A DNA stretch of 64,000 bases from Gemmatimonadota bacterium (lineage in GTDB: Bacteria > Gemmatimonadota > Gemmatimonadetes > Gemmatimonadales > Gemmatimonadaceae). How positions within the stretch are numbered: the stretch's first letter is position 1; every line of letters starts with the position of its first letter. Made by a program: the position numbers and the translations under genes. The stretch is taken from contig JARIFA010000006.1 of assembly GCA_031127075.1 (NCBI GenBank), positions 1 to 64,000 of the forward strand, in the 5' to 3' direction. Below, piece by piece: positions 31,764 to 41,366 of this stretch. A model generated the notes under the pieces. That model saw only the letters and a list, made by a program, of their open reading frames with translations. It made no database searches and had not been told where the DNA came from.

Positions 31764-32862
31764 GGTCCTGATCGTCGCCGGCGAGGCGTCCGGCGACCTG
31801 CACGCCGGGCTCCTCGCGGAAGCGCTGCGGCGTCGGCGCCCCGACCTCCATCTCGTGGGGACCGGCGGCCCGCGGATGGCCGCCGCCGGCGTCGAGATGC
31901 TCGAGCGGCTCGAAGGGGTGGTGGGATTCGTGGAGGTGCTCCGTCACGTCCCGTCACATCTCCGGTTGCTGCGGACTCTTGTCGCCCGGATGCGGCTGGG
32001 GCGCGTGGGGCTCGTCGTCCTGATCGATTACCCCGGGTTCAACCTGCGCGTCGCCGCGGCGGCGCGCGCGGCTGGCGTGCCCGTGCTGTACTACATCACG
32101 CCGCAGGTCTGGGCCTGGAAGCGGGGCCGGCTCCGCACGATGGCCGAGGTGATCACGCAGGCCGCCTGCATCCTGCCCTTCGAACCGGCGATGCTCCGTG
32201 CGGCGGGGATCGACGCGTCGTTCGTCGGCCACCCGCTGCTGGACCGGGCGCAGGCGCTCCCCTCGCGGGCCGAGGCGCGGGCGCGGCTCGGCCTCGACCC
32301 GACGGGCGAGGTTCTCGCGCTCTTCCCTGGGAGTCGCGCGGTCGAGATCCGGCGGCATCTCGCGGATTTCGTCGCGGTGGCGCGTCGGCTGGAGGCGATG
32401 CGGCCGGGATTGCGGGTCGTGCTCAGTGCGGCGCCGACGATTGATCTGCAGGATGGGGAGGTGCCGTTCCCGATCATTCGCGCGGCCTCGTTCGACGTGC
32501 TCCGAGCGGCCGACGTGGCGCTCTGCAAGAGCGGGACGACGACGCTCGAGGCCGCGGTCGCCGATTGTCCCTGTGCGATCGTCTATCGGACGAGCGCGTT
32601 GTCCTACGCGATCGCGCGACGGCTGGTGCGCATCCCGCACATCGGGTTGCTGAACATCGTCGCGGGCCGCGCGGTCGCACCCGAGTTCGTGCAGGACGAT
32701 TTCCGTCCGGCGCGCGTGGCGGCGGCCCTCGCGCCGCTCTTCGAACCGGAGGGTGCCGCCCGGCAGGCCATGCGCCGCGGACTAGCCGAGGTGCGGGCGC
32801 AGCTCGGCGCGCCGGGGGCGTCGGAGCGGGTGGCCGAGATGGCGGCCGGACTGGTGCCGTGA
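31756..32862 (+). CDS. lpxB: Lipid-A-disaccharide synthase
   Basis: Encodes 368 residues from GTG 31756, which overlaps the previous stop by 8 bases. The family starts VLIVAGEASGDLHAG and contains GTGGPRM, the YYITPQVWAWKRGR block, FVGHPLLD, LALFPGSRAVEI and CKSGTTTLEAA. LpxB is a GT19 enzyme that condenses lipid X with UDP-diacylglucosamine to make the lipid A disaccharide at the inner membrane. It is followed with a GTGA overlap by the DUF374 acyltransferase. Confidence 0.95.
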   Translation: MREVLIVAGEASGDLHAGLLAEALRRRRPDLHLVGTGGPRMAAAGVEMLERLEGVVGFVEVLRHVPSHLRLLRTLVARMRLGRVGLVVLIDYPGFNLRVAAAARAAGVPVLYYITPQVWAWKRGRLRTMAEVITQAACILPFEPAMLRAAGIDASFVGHPLLDRAQALPSRAEARARLGLDPTGEVLALFPGSRAVEIRRHLADFVAVARRLEAMRPGLRVVLSAAPTIDLQDGEVPFPIIRAASFDVLRAADVALCKSGTTTLEAAVADCPCAIVYRTSALSYAIARRLVRIPHIGLLNIVAGRAVAPEFVQDDFRPARVAAALAPLFEPEGAARQAMRRGLAEVRAQLGAPGASERVAEMAAGLVP

Positions 32863-33476
32863 GCTGGCGGCGGACGCTGCGACTGCAGGGGCTCCTGTTC
32901 GTGGCGGCGCCGCTCCTCCGCTTGTTGGCGAGCACGTGGCGCATCGAGTGGCGTGGCCAGCCGTTGACGCGTTCGGCCGCGTCGCCCGCGCGGCTGTTCG
33001 CCTTCTGGCACGGTGGCCTGCTGCCCATCGCATGGGCGATCCGCGGACGAGGGATCGTCGCGATGGTGAGCGAGCACCGGGATGGTGAACTGATCGCGCG
33101 CGTGCTCGAGGGGTGGGGATTCGGCCTCGTGCGTGGGTCGAGCACGCGCGGGGGCGGCAAGGTCCTGCTCGGGATGATCCGCGCGCTCGCGGAGGGACGT
33201 GATGGCGCGATTACCCCCGACGGGCCGCGTGGGCCCGCCGAGGTGCCCCACATCGGGACGGTGCGCGCCGCGCAGCGCGCGGGTGTCGCCATCATCCCGG
33301 TACGCGTCGAGGCCTCGCGGGCATGGCGGGCGAGGAGCTGGGATCGGTTCCTGGTGCCGAAACCGTTCGCGCGCGTGGTGTTCACCGCCGATGCGCCGTG
33401 GACCCCGGGCGAGGGTGACGACGCGTCGCTGGTGGATGAATTGCGGCGGCGCATCGGCGGGGCGGGCATCGCGTGA
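32859..33476 (+). CDS. DUF374 lysophospholipid acyltransferase-like protein (possible late lipid A acyltransferase)
   Basis: Encodes 205 residues from GTG 32859. The N-terminus has a hydrophobic stretch (about 10-25). Typical DUF374 features follow: FAFWHGGLLP, MVSEHRDGELIARVLEGWGF, RGSSTRGGGK, and ITPDGPRGP. These are the acyltransferase core blocks. Some DUF374 proteins, described as LpxJ in epsilonproteobacteria, add secondary acyl chains to lipid A; position between lpxB and lpxK fits such a role here. No LpxL/LpxM-type gene or waaA is in the window. Assignment of the reaction is inference. Confidence 0.85.
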   Translation: MSWRRTLRLQGLLFVAAPLLRLLASTWRIEWRGQPLTRSAASPARLFAFWHGGLLPIAWAIRGRGIVAMVSEHRDGELIARVLEGWGFGLVRGSSTRGGGKVLLGMIRALAEGRDGAITPDGPRGPAEVPHIGTVRAAQRAGVAIIPVRVEASRAWRARSWDRFLVPKPFARVVFTADAPWTPGEGDDASLVDELRRRIGGAGIA

Positions 33477-34483
33477 GGCGCACGCTGGCGGAGCGGCTCG
33501 TGGCGTCATGGGCGACCGATGGGGTCGTGGCGCGCGTGCTGGCGCCGCTGGGGACCGCGTACGGCGCGATGATGATGGCGCGCAACGCCGCCTTTCGCCG
33601 CGGGCTTCGGCGCGTGACGCCGCCGTCGGTCCCGACCATCAGCATCGGGAATCTGACCGTCGGCGGGACGGGGAAGACCCCGGTGAGCGCCTGGGTGGCT
33701 GAGCGGCTCGCATCCCGCGGTCAGCGTCCCGGGATCGTGCTTCGTGGGTACGGCGCCGACGAACCGCTCGTCCACCGTGCGCTGGTCCCGTCAGCGGTCG
33801 TCATCGCAGATCCCGATCGCGTGCGGGGTGCCGCGCAGGCGGTCGCCGCCGGCGCGACGGCGATCGTGCTGGATGATGCCTTCCAGCATCGACGGGCTGG
33901 TCGGACGGTGGACCTCGTCCTCGTGGCCGCGGAGCAGGGAATGGCGCGGCGATGCCTGCCCGCGGGCCCGTTGCGGGAGCCATGGTCCGGTGTCGCGCGT
34001 GCCGACGCGCTCATCGTCACGAGGAAGACGGTGTCGTCGGAGGCAGCCCAGACGTTCGCCGACGCGCTCGTGGCTCGGTGGGGGCGCCCGGTCGCGGTGA
34101 TGCATCTCGCCCCGGGTGGACTCCGGCGGGTGGATGGAACTCACCCCGCGCCGCCGGGGCCCGGTGCGCGCCTCCTCGCGGTCTCAGGGATCGGCGAGCC
34201 CGGGGCATTCCACGGGCAGCTGGAGGCGGCGGGGTTCACCGTCACCCCGATGCCGTTCCCCGACCACCACGCCTTCACCGCCGTCGACGTGTCGCGGCTC
34301 CTCGTCCGTGCCGTCGCGGTCGATGCGGTCGTCTGTACGCTGAAGGACGCCGTGAAACTGGCCCCGGTCTGGCCTGCTGGGGCCCCGCCCCTGTGGTATC
34401 TTTCGCAAGTGGTTCGGCTGGACGCCGGCCAGGCTCTCCTGGACGGCCTGTTGGACCGTTTGGACTCGCTTCGCCACTCCTGA
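33473..34483 (+). CDS. lpxK: Tetraacyldisaccharide 4'-kinase
   Basis: Encodes 336 residues from GTG. It carries the LpxK P-loop [13 protein letters not shown] (GGTGKT at 64-69) preceded by a hydrophobic N-terminal region that anchors the enzyme to the membrane, then RGYG, DDAFQH and the C-terminal FPDHHAF block. It phosphorylates the 4' position of the lipid A disaccharide. It is the last gene of the coupled operon that starts at bamA or lpxD. A -10-like TATCTT (34397-34402) within its 3' end may serve the downstream gdhA. Confidence 0.94.
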   Translation: MRRTLAERLVASWATDGVVARVLAPLGTAYGAMMMARNAAFRRGLRRVTPPSVPTISIGNLTVGGTGKTPVSAWVAERLASRGQRPGIVLRGYGADEPLVHRALVPSAVVIADPDRVRGAAQAVAAGATAIVLDDAFQHRRAGRTVDLVLVAAEQGMARRCLPAGPLREPWSGVARADALIVTRKTVSSEAAQTFADALVARWGRPVAVMHLAPGGLRRVDGTHPAPPGPGARLLAVSGIGEPGAFHGQLEAAGFTVTPMPFPDHHAFTAVDVSRLLVRAVAVDAVVCTLKDAVKLAPVWPAGAPPLWYLSQVVRLDAGQALLDGLLDRLDSLRHS

Positions 34484-34491
34484 CCTCACGA

Positions 34492-34508
34492 GCCGCCGGA
34501 CCGGCGGC
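34492..34508 (+). other. GC-rich hairpin between lpxK and gdhA
   Basis: GCCGCCGG (34492-34499) and CCGGCGGC (34501-34508) are perfect inverted repeats. There is no T-run, so it is not a standard terminator. It lies 18 bases before the gdhA ATG and may stabilise one of the transcripts or weaken gdhA initiation. Confidence 0.45.
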
Positions 34509-34526
34509 CCCGACCGCCTCCCCCCA

Positions 34527-35864
34527 ATGGCTGACTTCAGGCTCCCCACCGATTCCATCGTCCGTCCGGACAAAGACGGGTTCTTGGCCCGTTCGGGCGA
34601 CGTCGACCGCCACCAGTCGAACGAGGAGAACCCGTTCGAGGCGATGATGTCGCGCTTCGACCGGGCGGCCCAATTGCTCGACCTCGAACCCGGGCTGTAC
34701 AAGGTCCTCCGGAGCGCCGAGAAGGAGATCACCGTCTCCATCCCCGTGATGATGGATTCCGGGGAGGTCGAGGTCTTCACCGGCATCCGCGTCCTGCACA
34801 ACACGTCCCGCGGGCCGGCGAAGGGGGGGATCCGCTTCGACATGAACGTCTCCCTCGACGAGGTGAAGGCGCTCGCGGCATGGATGACCTGGAAGTGCGC
34901 CGTCGTGAACATCCCGTTCGGCGGGGCCAAGGGCGGCGTCATCTGCGATCCGCTTAAGATGTCCGTCGGTGAGCTCGAGCGGGTCACGCGCCGCTACACG
35001 GCGGGGATCATGTCGACGCTGGGCCCTGATTCGGACGTGCCGGCGCCTGATGTGAACACGAACGAGCGCGTGATGGCGTGGTTGATGGACACCTACTCGA
35101 TGCACAAGGGCTACACGGTGAACGCCGTGACGACGGGCAAGCCGGTCGAGATGGGCGGATCGCTCGGACGGCGTGAGGCGACGGGCCGCGGCGTGATGCT
35201 CACCGCGGTGCAGGCCCTCGAGTACCTCAAGATGCCGGTGCGTGGCGCCACGGTGGCGGTCCAGGGATTCGGCAATGTCGGCTCCATCGGTGCCCAGCTG
35301 CTCGCGGAGGCGGGGTGCACGGTGGTCGCGATCAGCGACCGGACGGGCGGCTGGCACCATGCGAACGGCATCGACGTCGCGGACGCGATCGCGTACGTCC
35401 GGGCGAACAAGACGCTCGAGGGGTACGGCAAGGGAGAGCCGATCTCGAATGAGGCGCTCCTCGAGCTCCCGGTCGATGTCCTCGTCCCAGCGGCGCTGGA
35501 GAACGTGATCACCACGCGGAACGCGCGGGACATCCAGGCGAAGGTCATCTGCGAAGGGGCGAACGGCCCGACGACGGCGGCCGCCGATGCGATCCTCGAC
35601 GAGAAGGGGATCTTCGTGGTCCCCGACATCCTCGCGAACGCCGGCGGGGTGACGGTGAGCTACTTCGAGTGGGTGCAGAACCGCGGGGGCTATTACTGGA
35701 CCGAGCAGACCGTGAACGATCGGCTGCGCGAGATCATGGTGAACAGCTTCCGAGATGTCCTGAAGCTCTCCCAGCAGCACAAGGTCAACATGCGGACCGC
35801 CGCGTATATGGTGGCGATCAGTCGGGTGTCGACCGTGCATCGGCTGCGCGGGATCTACGCCTGA
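34527..35864 (+). CDS. gdhA: Glutamate dehydrogenase (Glu/Leu/Phe/Val dehydrogenase family)
   Basis: Encodes 445 residues. The dimerisation domain contains [18 protein letters not shown] and the catalytic Lys in PFGGAKGGV; the C-terminal Rossmann domain has VQGFGNVGS and the AISDRTGG segment. The EGANGPTT and [20 protein letters not shown] blocks are typical of the family. It interconverts glutamate with 2-oxoglutarate and ammonia; NAD is likely from the acidic residue at the end of the second strand (AISD), but the coenzyme is not certain. No Shine-Dalgarno is visible. Confidence 0.93.
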   Translation: MADFRLPTDSIVRPDKDGFLARSGDVDRHQSNEENPFEAMMSRFDRAAQLLDLEPGLYKVLRSAEKEITVSIPVMMDSGEVEVFTGIRVLHNTSRGPAKGGIRFDMNVSLDEVKALAAWMTWKCAVVNIPFGGAKGGVICDPLKMSVGELERVTRRYTAGIMSTLGPDSDVPAPDVNTNERVMAWLMDTYSMHKGYTVNAVTTGKPVEMGGSLGRREATGRGVMLTAVQALEYLKMPVRGATVAVQGFGNVGSIGAQLLAEAGCTVVAISDRTGGWHHANGIDVADAIAYVRANKTLEGYGKGEPISNEALLELPVDVLVPAALENVITTRNARDIQAKVICEGANGPTTAAADAILDEKGIFVVPDILANAGGVTVSYFEWVQNRGGYYWTEQTVNDRLREIMVNSFRDVLKLSQQHKVNMRTAAYMVAISRVSTVHRLRGIYA

Positions 35865-35896
35865 GGTCGGCGTGTCCGACGGCGGGGCGGTGACGG

Positions 35897-36358
35897 ATGC
35901 GGGTCGCCGTGCGTGCCGTCGGGCGACCGAAGGCGGAGGGGATTGCCGTGGCCATCGCCGAGTATGAGCGGCGCGCGGCACGGTATTGGCCGCTTGAGGT
36001 GGTCGAGGTCCGCGAGGCCGGGACGCGCGGCGGGGATGCCGATGGCATGCGTCGTCTCGAGGGCGAGCGCCTGCTGGACGGGATCGGGGGCGGCGTGGTC
36101 GTCGCCTGCGACCCGAACGGGGAGTCCGTCGATTCGACGCGCTTCGCGGCCTGGCTGCACACCGAGCGCGAGCGGGCCCGCGACGTGACCTTCGTCATCG
36201 GTGGTGCGCACGGGCTCGATGGTGCGGTGCTTGACCGTGCGACCCGCCGTCTGTCGCTCGCGCCGTGGACCCTCCCGCACGAGCTCGCACGGCTCGTTCT
36301 CGCTGAGCAATTGTACCGCGCGGGCACCATCGTGCGCGGCGAACCGTATCACAAGTGA
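35897..36358 (+). CDS. rlmH: 23S rRNA (pseudouridine-1915 N3)-methyltransferase
   Basis: Encodes 153 residues of the SPOUT/YbeA family. Signature blocks are FVIGGAHGLDGAVL (SAM-binding knot) and SLAPWTLPHELARLVLAEQLYRA near the end, followed by GEPYHK, the near-universal RlmH C-terminus. It methylates pseudouridine 1915 of helix 69 on the assembled 70S ribosome. The gene lies 32 bases after gdhA. Confidence 0.94.
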   Translation: MRVAVRAVGRPKAEGIAVAIAEYERRAARYWPLEVVEVREAGTRGGDADGMRRLEGERLLDGIGGGVVVACDPNGESVDSTRFAAWLHTERERARDVTFVIGGAHGLDGAVLDRATRRLSLAPWTLPHELARLVLAEQLYRAGTIVRGEPYHK

Positions 36359-36431
36359 CGCGCCTGCCGATGCTTTCCACCGCTGCCGACCTGATTCCCT
36401 CGACGTCCGCTCGTTCCAGCGTGGGGGCGCG

Positions 36432-37976
36432 GTGAGCGCGCCGCGCGTCCTGACCGAGTCGTTCGGCGGTGGCCCGCTCGTTCGGGCCATCCTTCAGGGT
36501 GTCACGCCGCCGGAATGGGTCGTGCCGCGGCCGCGCGGTGTCGAGGGCTGGCGAGCGCAGGTCGCGTCGGTGCGTGACCAGGCGCCCGTGGGATGGCGCG
36601 AGACGCTCGCGCCGGCCTTCGCCGCGAGCGGTGAGGCGGCCGCACGGCTCGACCGGGTCGCGGCGGCCGGCGGGGTGGTGGTGACGACGGGCCAGCAGCC
36701 CGGGCTCTTCGGTGGTCCGCTCTACACGTTGCTCAAGGCGCTCTCGGCGCTCGCCCTCGCCGATCGGCTCGAGCGTGAGACCGGGATTTCGGCCGCTCCG
36801 GTGTTCTGGGCGGCGACGGATGATGCGGACTTCGCCGAGGCGGCGTGGACCGGTGTGGCGGAGGCGGAGGGGTTCCAGCGGCTCGCCATCGCCCGTCAGG
36901 GCGCCGACGGCGTCGTGATGGCGGAGATGCCGCTTGGCGAGGTGGACGCGGTGTACGCGCGTCTGGTGCTCGCCGCCGGGTCGGCGCCGAACGCCGCCTT
37001 GCTCGACGCCGTCCGCGCCGCCTACGCGCCGGGGGCGACGATCGGTGGCGCCTACGTCGCATTGATGCGTTCGCTGCTGGAACCGCTGGGCATCGCCGTC
37101 CTCGACGCCTGGCACCCGGCGGTGCGGGCCGCCGCGCGGCCCACGCTCCTGGCCGCGCTGCGCGGGGCGAACCGCGTGGATGAGGCGCTCTCGCTCCGCA
37201 CGGTGGCGATCGAACGGGCGGGGTTCCGCGCGCAGGTGGCTCGGGTCGCGCGGCTGTCGCTGGTGTTCGAGTCGCACGCCGGGGCGAAGTTGCGCGTCCC
37301 GCTCGCGCGGGCGGCCGCGCTCGCCGTCGATGACGCCGCCACGCTCTCGCCGAACGTCCTGCTCCGCCCGATCGTCGAGCGGCAGCTCTTGCCGACGGTC
37401 GCCTATGTCGGCGGGCCGGGGGAGCTTGGCTACTTCGCGCAGGTCACCGCCGTCGCCGACGCGCTCGATCTGCCGCGTCCTCTTGCCGTGCCTCGCTGGT
37501 CTGCGACGATCGTCGAACCGACGATCGACCGCCGGCTTGGCCGACTCGGGCTCACCGTCGCCGACCTTCTCGATCCGCACGCGGCGGAGCGGCAGCTCGG
37601 CGAGCGCGCGCTCCCCCAGGAGGCGCGGGTGGCACTCGAGGGACTCCGCACCGACATTAGCGCGCGGATGGTGGGGCTCCGGACGCCCGACGGGGAGAGT
37701 CCGGCCCTCGTTCCCGACCGTGTGCTTGAGGGGGCGCGACTGCAGCTCGAGCATCGGGTCGCGCGGCTCGAGCGCCGGCTGCGGGCGGCGGCGTATCGGC
37801 GGGACGAGGCCCTCGGGCGCGATATGCTCGCGGTGCGCGCGGCGCTCCGGCCGGAGCAGCAGCGGCAGGAACGTCGCCTGAGTGCGATCCCGTTCCTCGC
37901 CCGGCACGGCGATCTGTTGGTCACGCAGCTCAAGGCGGGCGCTGCGCTGCACGCCGGGACCCTCCTCGCGCCGTGA
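36432..37976 (+). CDS. bshC: Bacillithiol biosynthesis cysteine-adding enzyme BshC
   Basis: Encodes 514 residues from GTG 36432. The BshC core is recognisable: VVTTGQQPGLFGGPLYTLLKALSAL, VFWAATDDADFAEA (with the acidic pair) and a later VAYVGGPGELGYFAQ. The C-terminal coiled-coil (about 430-480) is also typical. BshC adds cysteine to glucosaminyl-malate, the last step of bacillithiol synthesis. bshA and bshB are not in the window. The start is uncertain because no clear Shine-Dalgarno is seen. It overlaps murJ by four bases (GTGA). Confidence 0.9.
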   Translation: MSAPRVLTESFGGGPLVRAILQGVTPPEWVVPRPRGVEGWRAQVASVRDQAPVGWRETLAPAFAASGEAAARLDRVAAAGGVVVTTGQQPGLFGGPLYTLLKALSALALADRLERETGISAAPVFWAATDDADFAEAAWTGVAEAEGFQRLAIARQGADGVVMAEMPLGEVDAVYARLVLAAGSAPNAALLDAVRAAYAPGATIGGAYVALMRSLLEPLGIAVLDAWHPAVRAAARPTLLAALRGANRVDEALSLRTVAIERAGFRAQVARVARLSLVFESHAGAKLRVPLARAAALAVDDAATLSPNVLLRPIVERQLLPTVAYVGGPGELGYFAQVTAVADALDLPRPLAVPRWSATIVEPTIDRRLGRLGLTVADLLDPHAAERQLGERALPQEARVALEGLRTDISARMVGLRTPDGESPALVPDRVLEGARLQLEHRVARLERRLRAAAYRRDEALGRDMLAVRAALRPEQQRQERRLSAIPFLARHGDLLVTQLKAGAALHAGTLLAP

Positions 37977-39532
37977 GCACGGCGGGCGGCGCGCGACTCG
38001 TCGCGGCGGGCATCCTCCTCAGCCGCATCGCTGGGCTCGTCCGGCAGAAGGCGCTCGCGTACTTCCTGGGCGACTCGTCGGCCGCCGACGCGCTGGCGTC
38101 GGCGTTCCGCATCCCGAACGTGCTGCAGAATCTCCTGGGCGAAGGGGTCCTCTCGGCGTCCTTCATCCCGGCGTACGCGCGCCTTCGGGCTGAGGGCCGG
38201 TCCGAGGAGGCTGGTCGACTCGCCGGGGCCGTCGTCGCGCTGCTCGCGCTCGTCAGCAGCATCGTCGTGCTGGGCGGCGTCCTCGCGGCACCGATACTTG
38301 TCGATCTCATTGCCCCGGGGTTTGGTGAGGCGCCGCGCGCGCTGACGATCCGTCTCGTGCGCGTGATCTTCCCTGGTGTCGGACTCCTCGTCCTGAGCGC
38401 CTGGTGCCTCGGTGTGCTGAATGCGCATCGCCGGTTCTTCCTCTCGTACGTCTCGCCGGTGCTCTGGAACGCCGCGATGATCGTCGCCGTGCTGGTCGGC
38501 GCCCCCGGCCGAGGCCTCGATGATGTCGCCGTCCTCGTCGCGTGTGCGAGTGTGGCGGGAAGCGCCCTGCAGTTCGCCATCCAACTACCGACCGTCCGTC
38601 GGCTCGAGCCTGGCCTCGCCTTCTGGCCGCGCCGCTCGGACGCGGCCCTCCGGGGCGTCGTCGCCCGCTTCGGCACCACGGTGCTCGGCCGTGGCGTGGT
38701 GCAGGTGAGCGGGTTCGTCGATACCGCGATCGCCTCTCTCGTCGGATCCGGTGCGGTCGCGATCCTCGGCTATTCGCAGGTGCTCTCGATGCTCCCGGTC
38801 TCGCTCTTCGGGATGGCGGTCTCGGCGGCGGAGCTTCCCGCGATGGCGGGGGAGACGGGGTCCCCGGACGCCGTCGCGACGGCGTTGCGAGCCCGGCTCA
38901 ATCGCGGGTTGAACCGGCTCGCGTATTTCGTGGTCCCGACGATTGTGGCCTTCGTCCTCGTCGGTGAACTGCTGGTGTATGGGCTCTTCGGTGGCGGGGC
39001 CTTCACCGCGGAGACCGCCCGGTGGGTGCATCGGGCGTTGATCGGTGCGGCGCTGGGCCTGCTCGCCAACACCGCCGGACGACTCTACGCCTCCGCCTGC
39101 TATGCCCTCGGCGACGCGGAGACGCCGTTCCGCGGTGCCGTGGTGCGGGTCGGGCTCGGGGGTGTGCTCGGCTGGGCCGGTGCGCTGGGGCTGCCCGCGT
39201 GGCTTGGCGTCGATGCGCGCTGGGGGTTGCAGGCCCTCACTGCCGCGGCGGGCGTGGCGGCGTGGGTGGAATACCATTGGCTCCGAACGCGCGTGACGCG
39301 CGCCATCGGGTCCACGGCGGTGCCGACGCGGCGATTGCTCGGTTATTGGGCCGTCGCGGTGGTCAGTGTGCTCGGCGGGCTCCTCACAAGCGTTGGCGGC
39401 GCCCTCCTGACCCGCCGCGCGGGGGTAGGGGTGCCGGGTTGGGTCTCTGCGGCCGTGACGGCGGCGGTGGCGGCGGGCGCCTACGTCGCGCTGACGGCGC
39501 GATTCAGGATCGATGATGCGCGACGCGCCTGA
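37973..39532 (+). CDS. murJ: Lipid II flippase MurJ/MviN
   Basis: Encodes 519 residues from GTG. It has about 14 predicted membrane helices of the MOP superfamily and the MurJ N-terminal signature GILLSRIAGLVRQKALAYFLG followed by AFRIPNVLQNLLGEGVLSASFIP. It flips lipid-linked peptidoglycan precursor across the inner membrane. The gene overlaps bshC upstream and uvrC downstream by 20 bases, so it is in the middle of a coupled run. Confidence 0.94.
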   Translation: MSTAGGARLVAAGILLSRIAGLVRQKALAYFLGDSSAADALASAFRIPNVLQNLLGEGVLSASFIPAYARLRAEGRSEEAGRLAGAVVALLALVSSIVVLGGVLAAPILVDLIAPGFGEAPRALTIRLVRVIFPGVGLLVLSAWCLGVLNAHRRFFLSYVSPVLWNAAMIVAVLVGAPGRGLDDVAVLVACASVAGSALQFAIQLPTVRRLEPGLAFWPRRSDAALRGVVARFGTTVLGRGVVQVSGFVDTAIASLVGSGAVAILGYSQVLSMLPVSLFGMAVSAAELPAMAGETGSPDAVATALRARLNRGLNRLAYFVVPTIVAFVLVGELLVYGLFGGGAFTAETARWVHRALIGAALGLLANTAGRLYASACYALGDAETPFRGAVVRVGLGGVLGWAGALGLPAWLGVDARWGLQALTAAAGVAAWVEYHWLRTRVTRAIGSTAVPTRRLLGYWAVAVVSVLGGLLTSVGGALLTRRAGVGVPGWVSAAVTAAVAAGAYVALTARFRIDDARRA

Positions 39533-41366
39533 GCGCGTCGCGCAGGCGCTCGCGCATCTCCCCGATCAGCCCGGCGTCTATCTCTGGAAGGACGCCGAGG
39601 GGACGATCCTCTACGTCGGGAAGGCGAAGCGGTTGCGGCCGCGCGTGTGGAGTTATTTCGCCTCGGCGCACGAGGAGAGTCCGAAGACGCGCCGGCTCGT
39701 CAGCCTCATCGCCGACCTCGAGACGATCGTTGTGCCCACGGAGGTGCACGCGCTCGTGCTCGAGGCGAACCTGATCAAGGAGCACCGCCCGCGCTTCAAC
39801 ATCCTGCTGCGGGATGACAAGACCTATCCGTACGTGAAGGTCACCATGCAGGAGCCGCTCCCGCGGGTCCTCGTCACGCGGCGCGTGGAGTCCGACGGGG
39901 CGCGCTACTTCGGACCGTACACCGACGTGCAGGGCATGCGGCGGACGCTCGAGGTGATCCAGCGCGTCTTCCAGGTGCGGTCGTGCCGGTACGACCTCCC
40001 GCGGGAAGCGCCCGACCGTCCCTGTCTCGACCATCACATCGGTCGGTGCCGCGCCCCCTGCGTCGGGCGCCAGGCGATCGCCTCGTATCGGGCCGATCTC
40101 GAGGAGGTCGTCGCCTGCCTCGACGGGAAGACGGAGGCGGTCGAGCAGCGCATCGCGGCCCGGATGACCACGGCGGCGGCGGAGATGGATTACGAGCGGG
40201 CGGCGGAGTACCGGGATGCGCTGACCCGGCTCGGGCAGCTCCGCGAGCCGACGGTCGTGCTCTCCGTGGAGGGGGGCGACCGCGACGTCATCGGCTATGC
40301 GAGAGATGGCGAGGAGGCCGCCGTCGCGTGGCTGCGGATTCGTGACGGCAAGCTCGTCGCGCGTGAGCATCGGTACCTCACGGGCGTCGAGGACGCCGCG
40401 GACGGCGACGTGCTCGCGCAGTATCTCACGGCGTACTATCGGGCGGCGCCGGCCCGGGCCCGCGAGGTGTTGCTCCCGTTCGACTTCGAGGACCGCGCCC
40501 TCGTCGCCGAGTCGCTCGAACCCGGGACGCGGTTCGTGGTCCCGCAGCGCGGGCCGAAGCGCGAGCTGGTCGATCTCGCGGAGCAGAATGCGCGTCATCT
40601 GCTCGAAGAGCTGAAGCTCACGGCGGAAGATGCGGACGAGCGCGCCGTGGATCCGGTCTACGAGCTCGGGCGCGTGCTCGGGCTGGCGAAGCTCCCACGG
40701 TCCCTCGTCTGCGTCGACAACAGCACGGCGCAGGGGAAGGACTCCGTCGGCAGCGTCGTCTGGTTCGAGAACGGACGCCCGCGGCGCGCGGAGTACCGGA
40801 CGATGCGCGTGCAGTCGGTCGATCCTGCGCTGGGACCAGACGATTTCCAGTCGATGCGCGAGGTCGTCGCGCGGTACTTCCGGCGTCGGCTCGACGAGCA
40901 TCGTCCGCTCCCAGACCTGCTGGTCGTCGATGGCGGGAAGGGGCAGCTCTCCGCCGCCGCCGAGGCGCTCGAGGGGCTCGGCTTGGACGCCCTCCCGCTC
41001 ATCGGTTTGGCGAAGCGGGAGGAGGAGGTCTTCGTGCGCGGGCGCTCGGAGCCGCTCAGACTGCCGCGCCGCTCTTCGGCGCTGCGGTTGTTGCAGCAGG
41101 CGCGTGATGAGGCGCATCGCACCGCCGTGGGCTACAACCGGAAGCGCCGCACGATGCGCACGATCACGAGCGAACTCCTGCGCATCCCGGGTATCGGGCC
41201 GGTCCGTCGACGTGCGCTCCTCACCGCCTTCGGCTCCCTGCAGGGCGTCCGTGAGGCGACGGTCGAACAGATCGCCGCCGTCCCCGGCTTCACGGCGGCG
41301 CTGGCGGGGCGCATCCTTGAGGCATTACAGCCCTCCCCCACCTCAGCCGAGAGTCCGTCGGAATGA
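39513..41366 (+). CDS. uvrC: UvrABC system protein C (excinuclease)
   Basis: Encodes 617 residues. Order: GIY-YIG nuclease domain (GVY 21-23, YVG 34-36, KAKRLRPRV), a cysteine cluster (about 155-185), a UVR motif around TTAAAEMDYERAAEYRDAL (about 212-230), the RNase H-like C-terminal nuclease domain with VVDGGKGQL, and helix-hairpin-helix repeats at the end (PGIGPVRRRALL). It makes the dual incisions in nucleotide excision repair with UvrA/UvrB. Two ATGs, 39513 and 39516, are possible starts. Coupled to thrC by ATGA. Confidence 0.95.
   Translation: MMRDAPERVAQALAHLPDQPGVYLWKDAEGTILYVGKAKRLRPRVWSYFASAHEESPKTRRLVSLIADLETIVVPTEVHALVLEANLIKEHRPRFNILLRDDKTYPYVKVTMQEPLPRVLVTRRVESDGARYFGPYTDVQGMRRTLEVIQRVFQVRSCRYDLPREAPDRPCLDHHIGRCRAPCVGRQAIASYRADLEEVVACLDGKTEAVEQRIAARMTTAAAEMDYERAAEYRDALTRLGQLREPTVVLSVEGGDRDVIGYARDGEEAAVAWLRIRDGKLVAREHRYLTGVEDAADGDVLAQYLTAYYRAAPARAREVLLPFDFEDRALVAESLEPGTRFVVPQRGPKRELVDLAEQNARHLLEELKLTAEDADERAVDPVYELGRVLGLAKLPRSLVCVDNSTAQGKDSVGSVVWFENGRPRRAEYRTMRVQSVDPALGPDDFQSMREVVARYFRRRLDEHRPLPDLLVVDGGKGQLSAAAEALEGLGLDALPLIGLAKREEEVFVRGRSEPLRLPRRSSALRLLQQARDEAHRTAVGYNRKRRTMRTITSELLRIPGIGPVRRRALLTAFGSLQGVREATVEQIAAVPGFTAALAGRILEALQPSPTSAESPSE

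Noticed and set aside
36195-37952. A 585-codon open frame on the - strand
   Set aside because: Antisense to bshC; Arg-rich shadow with no family features.
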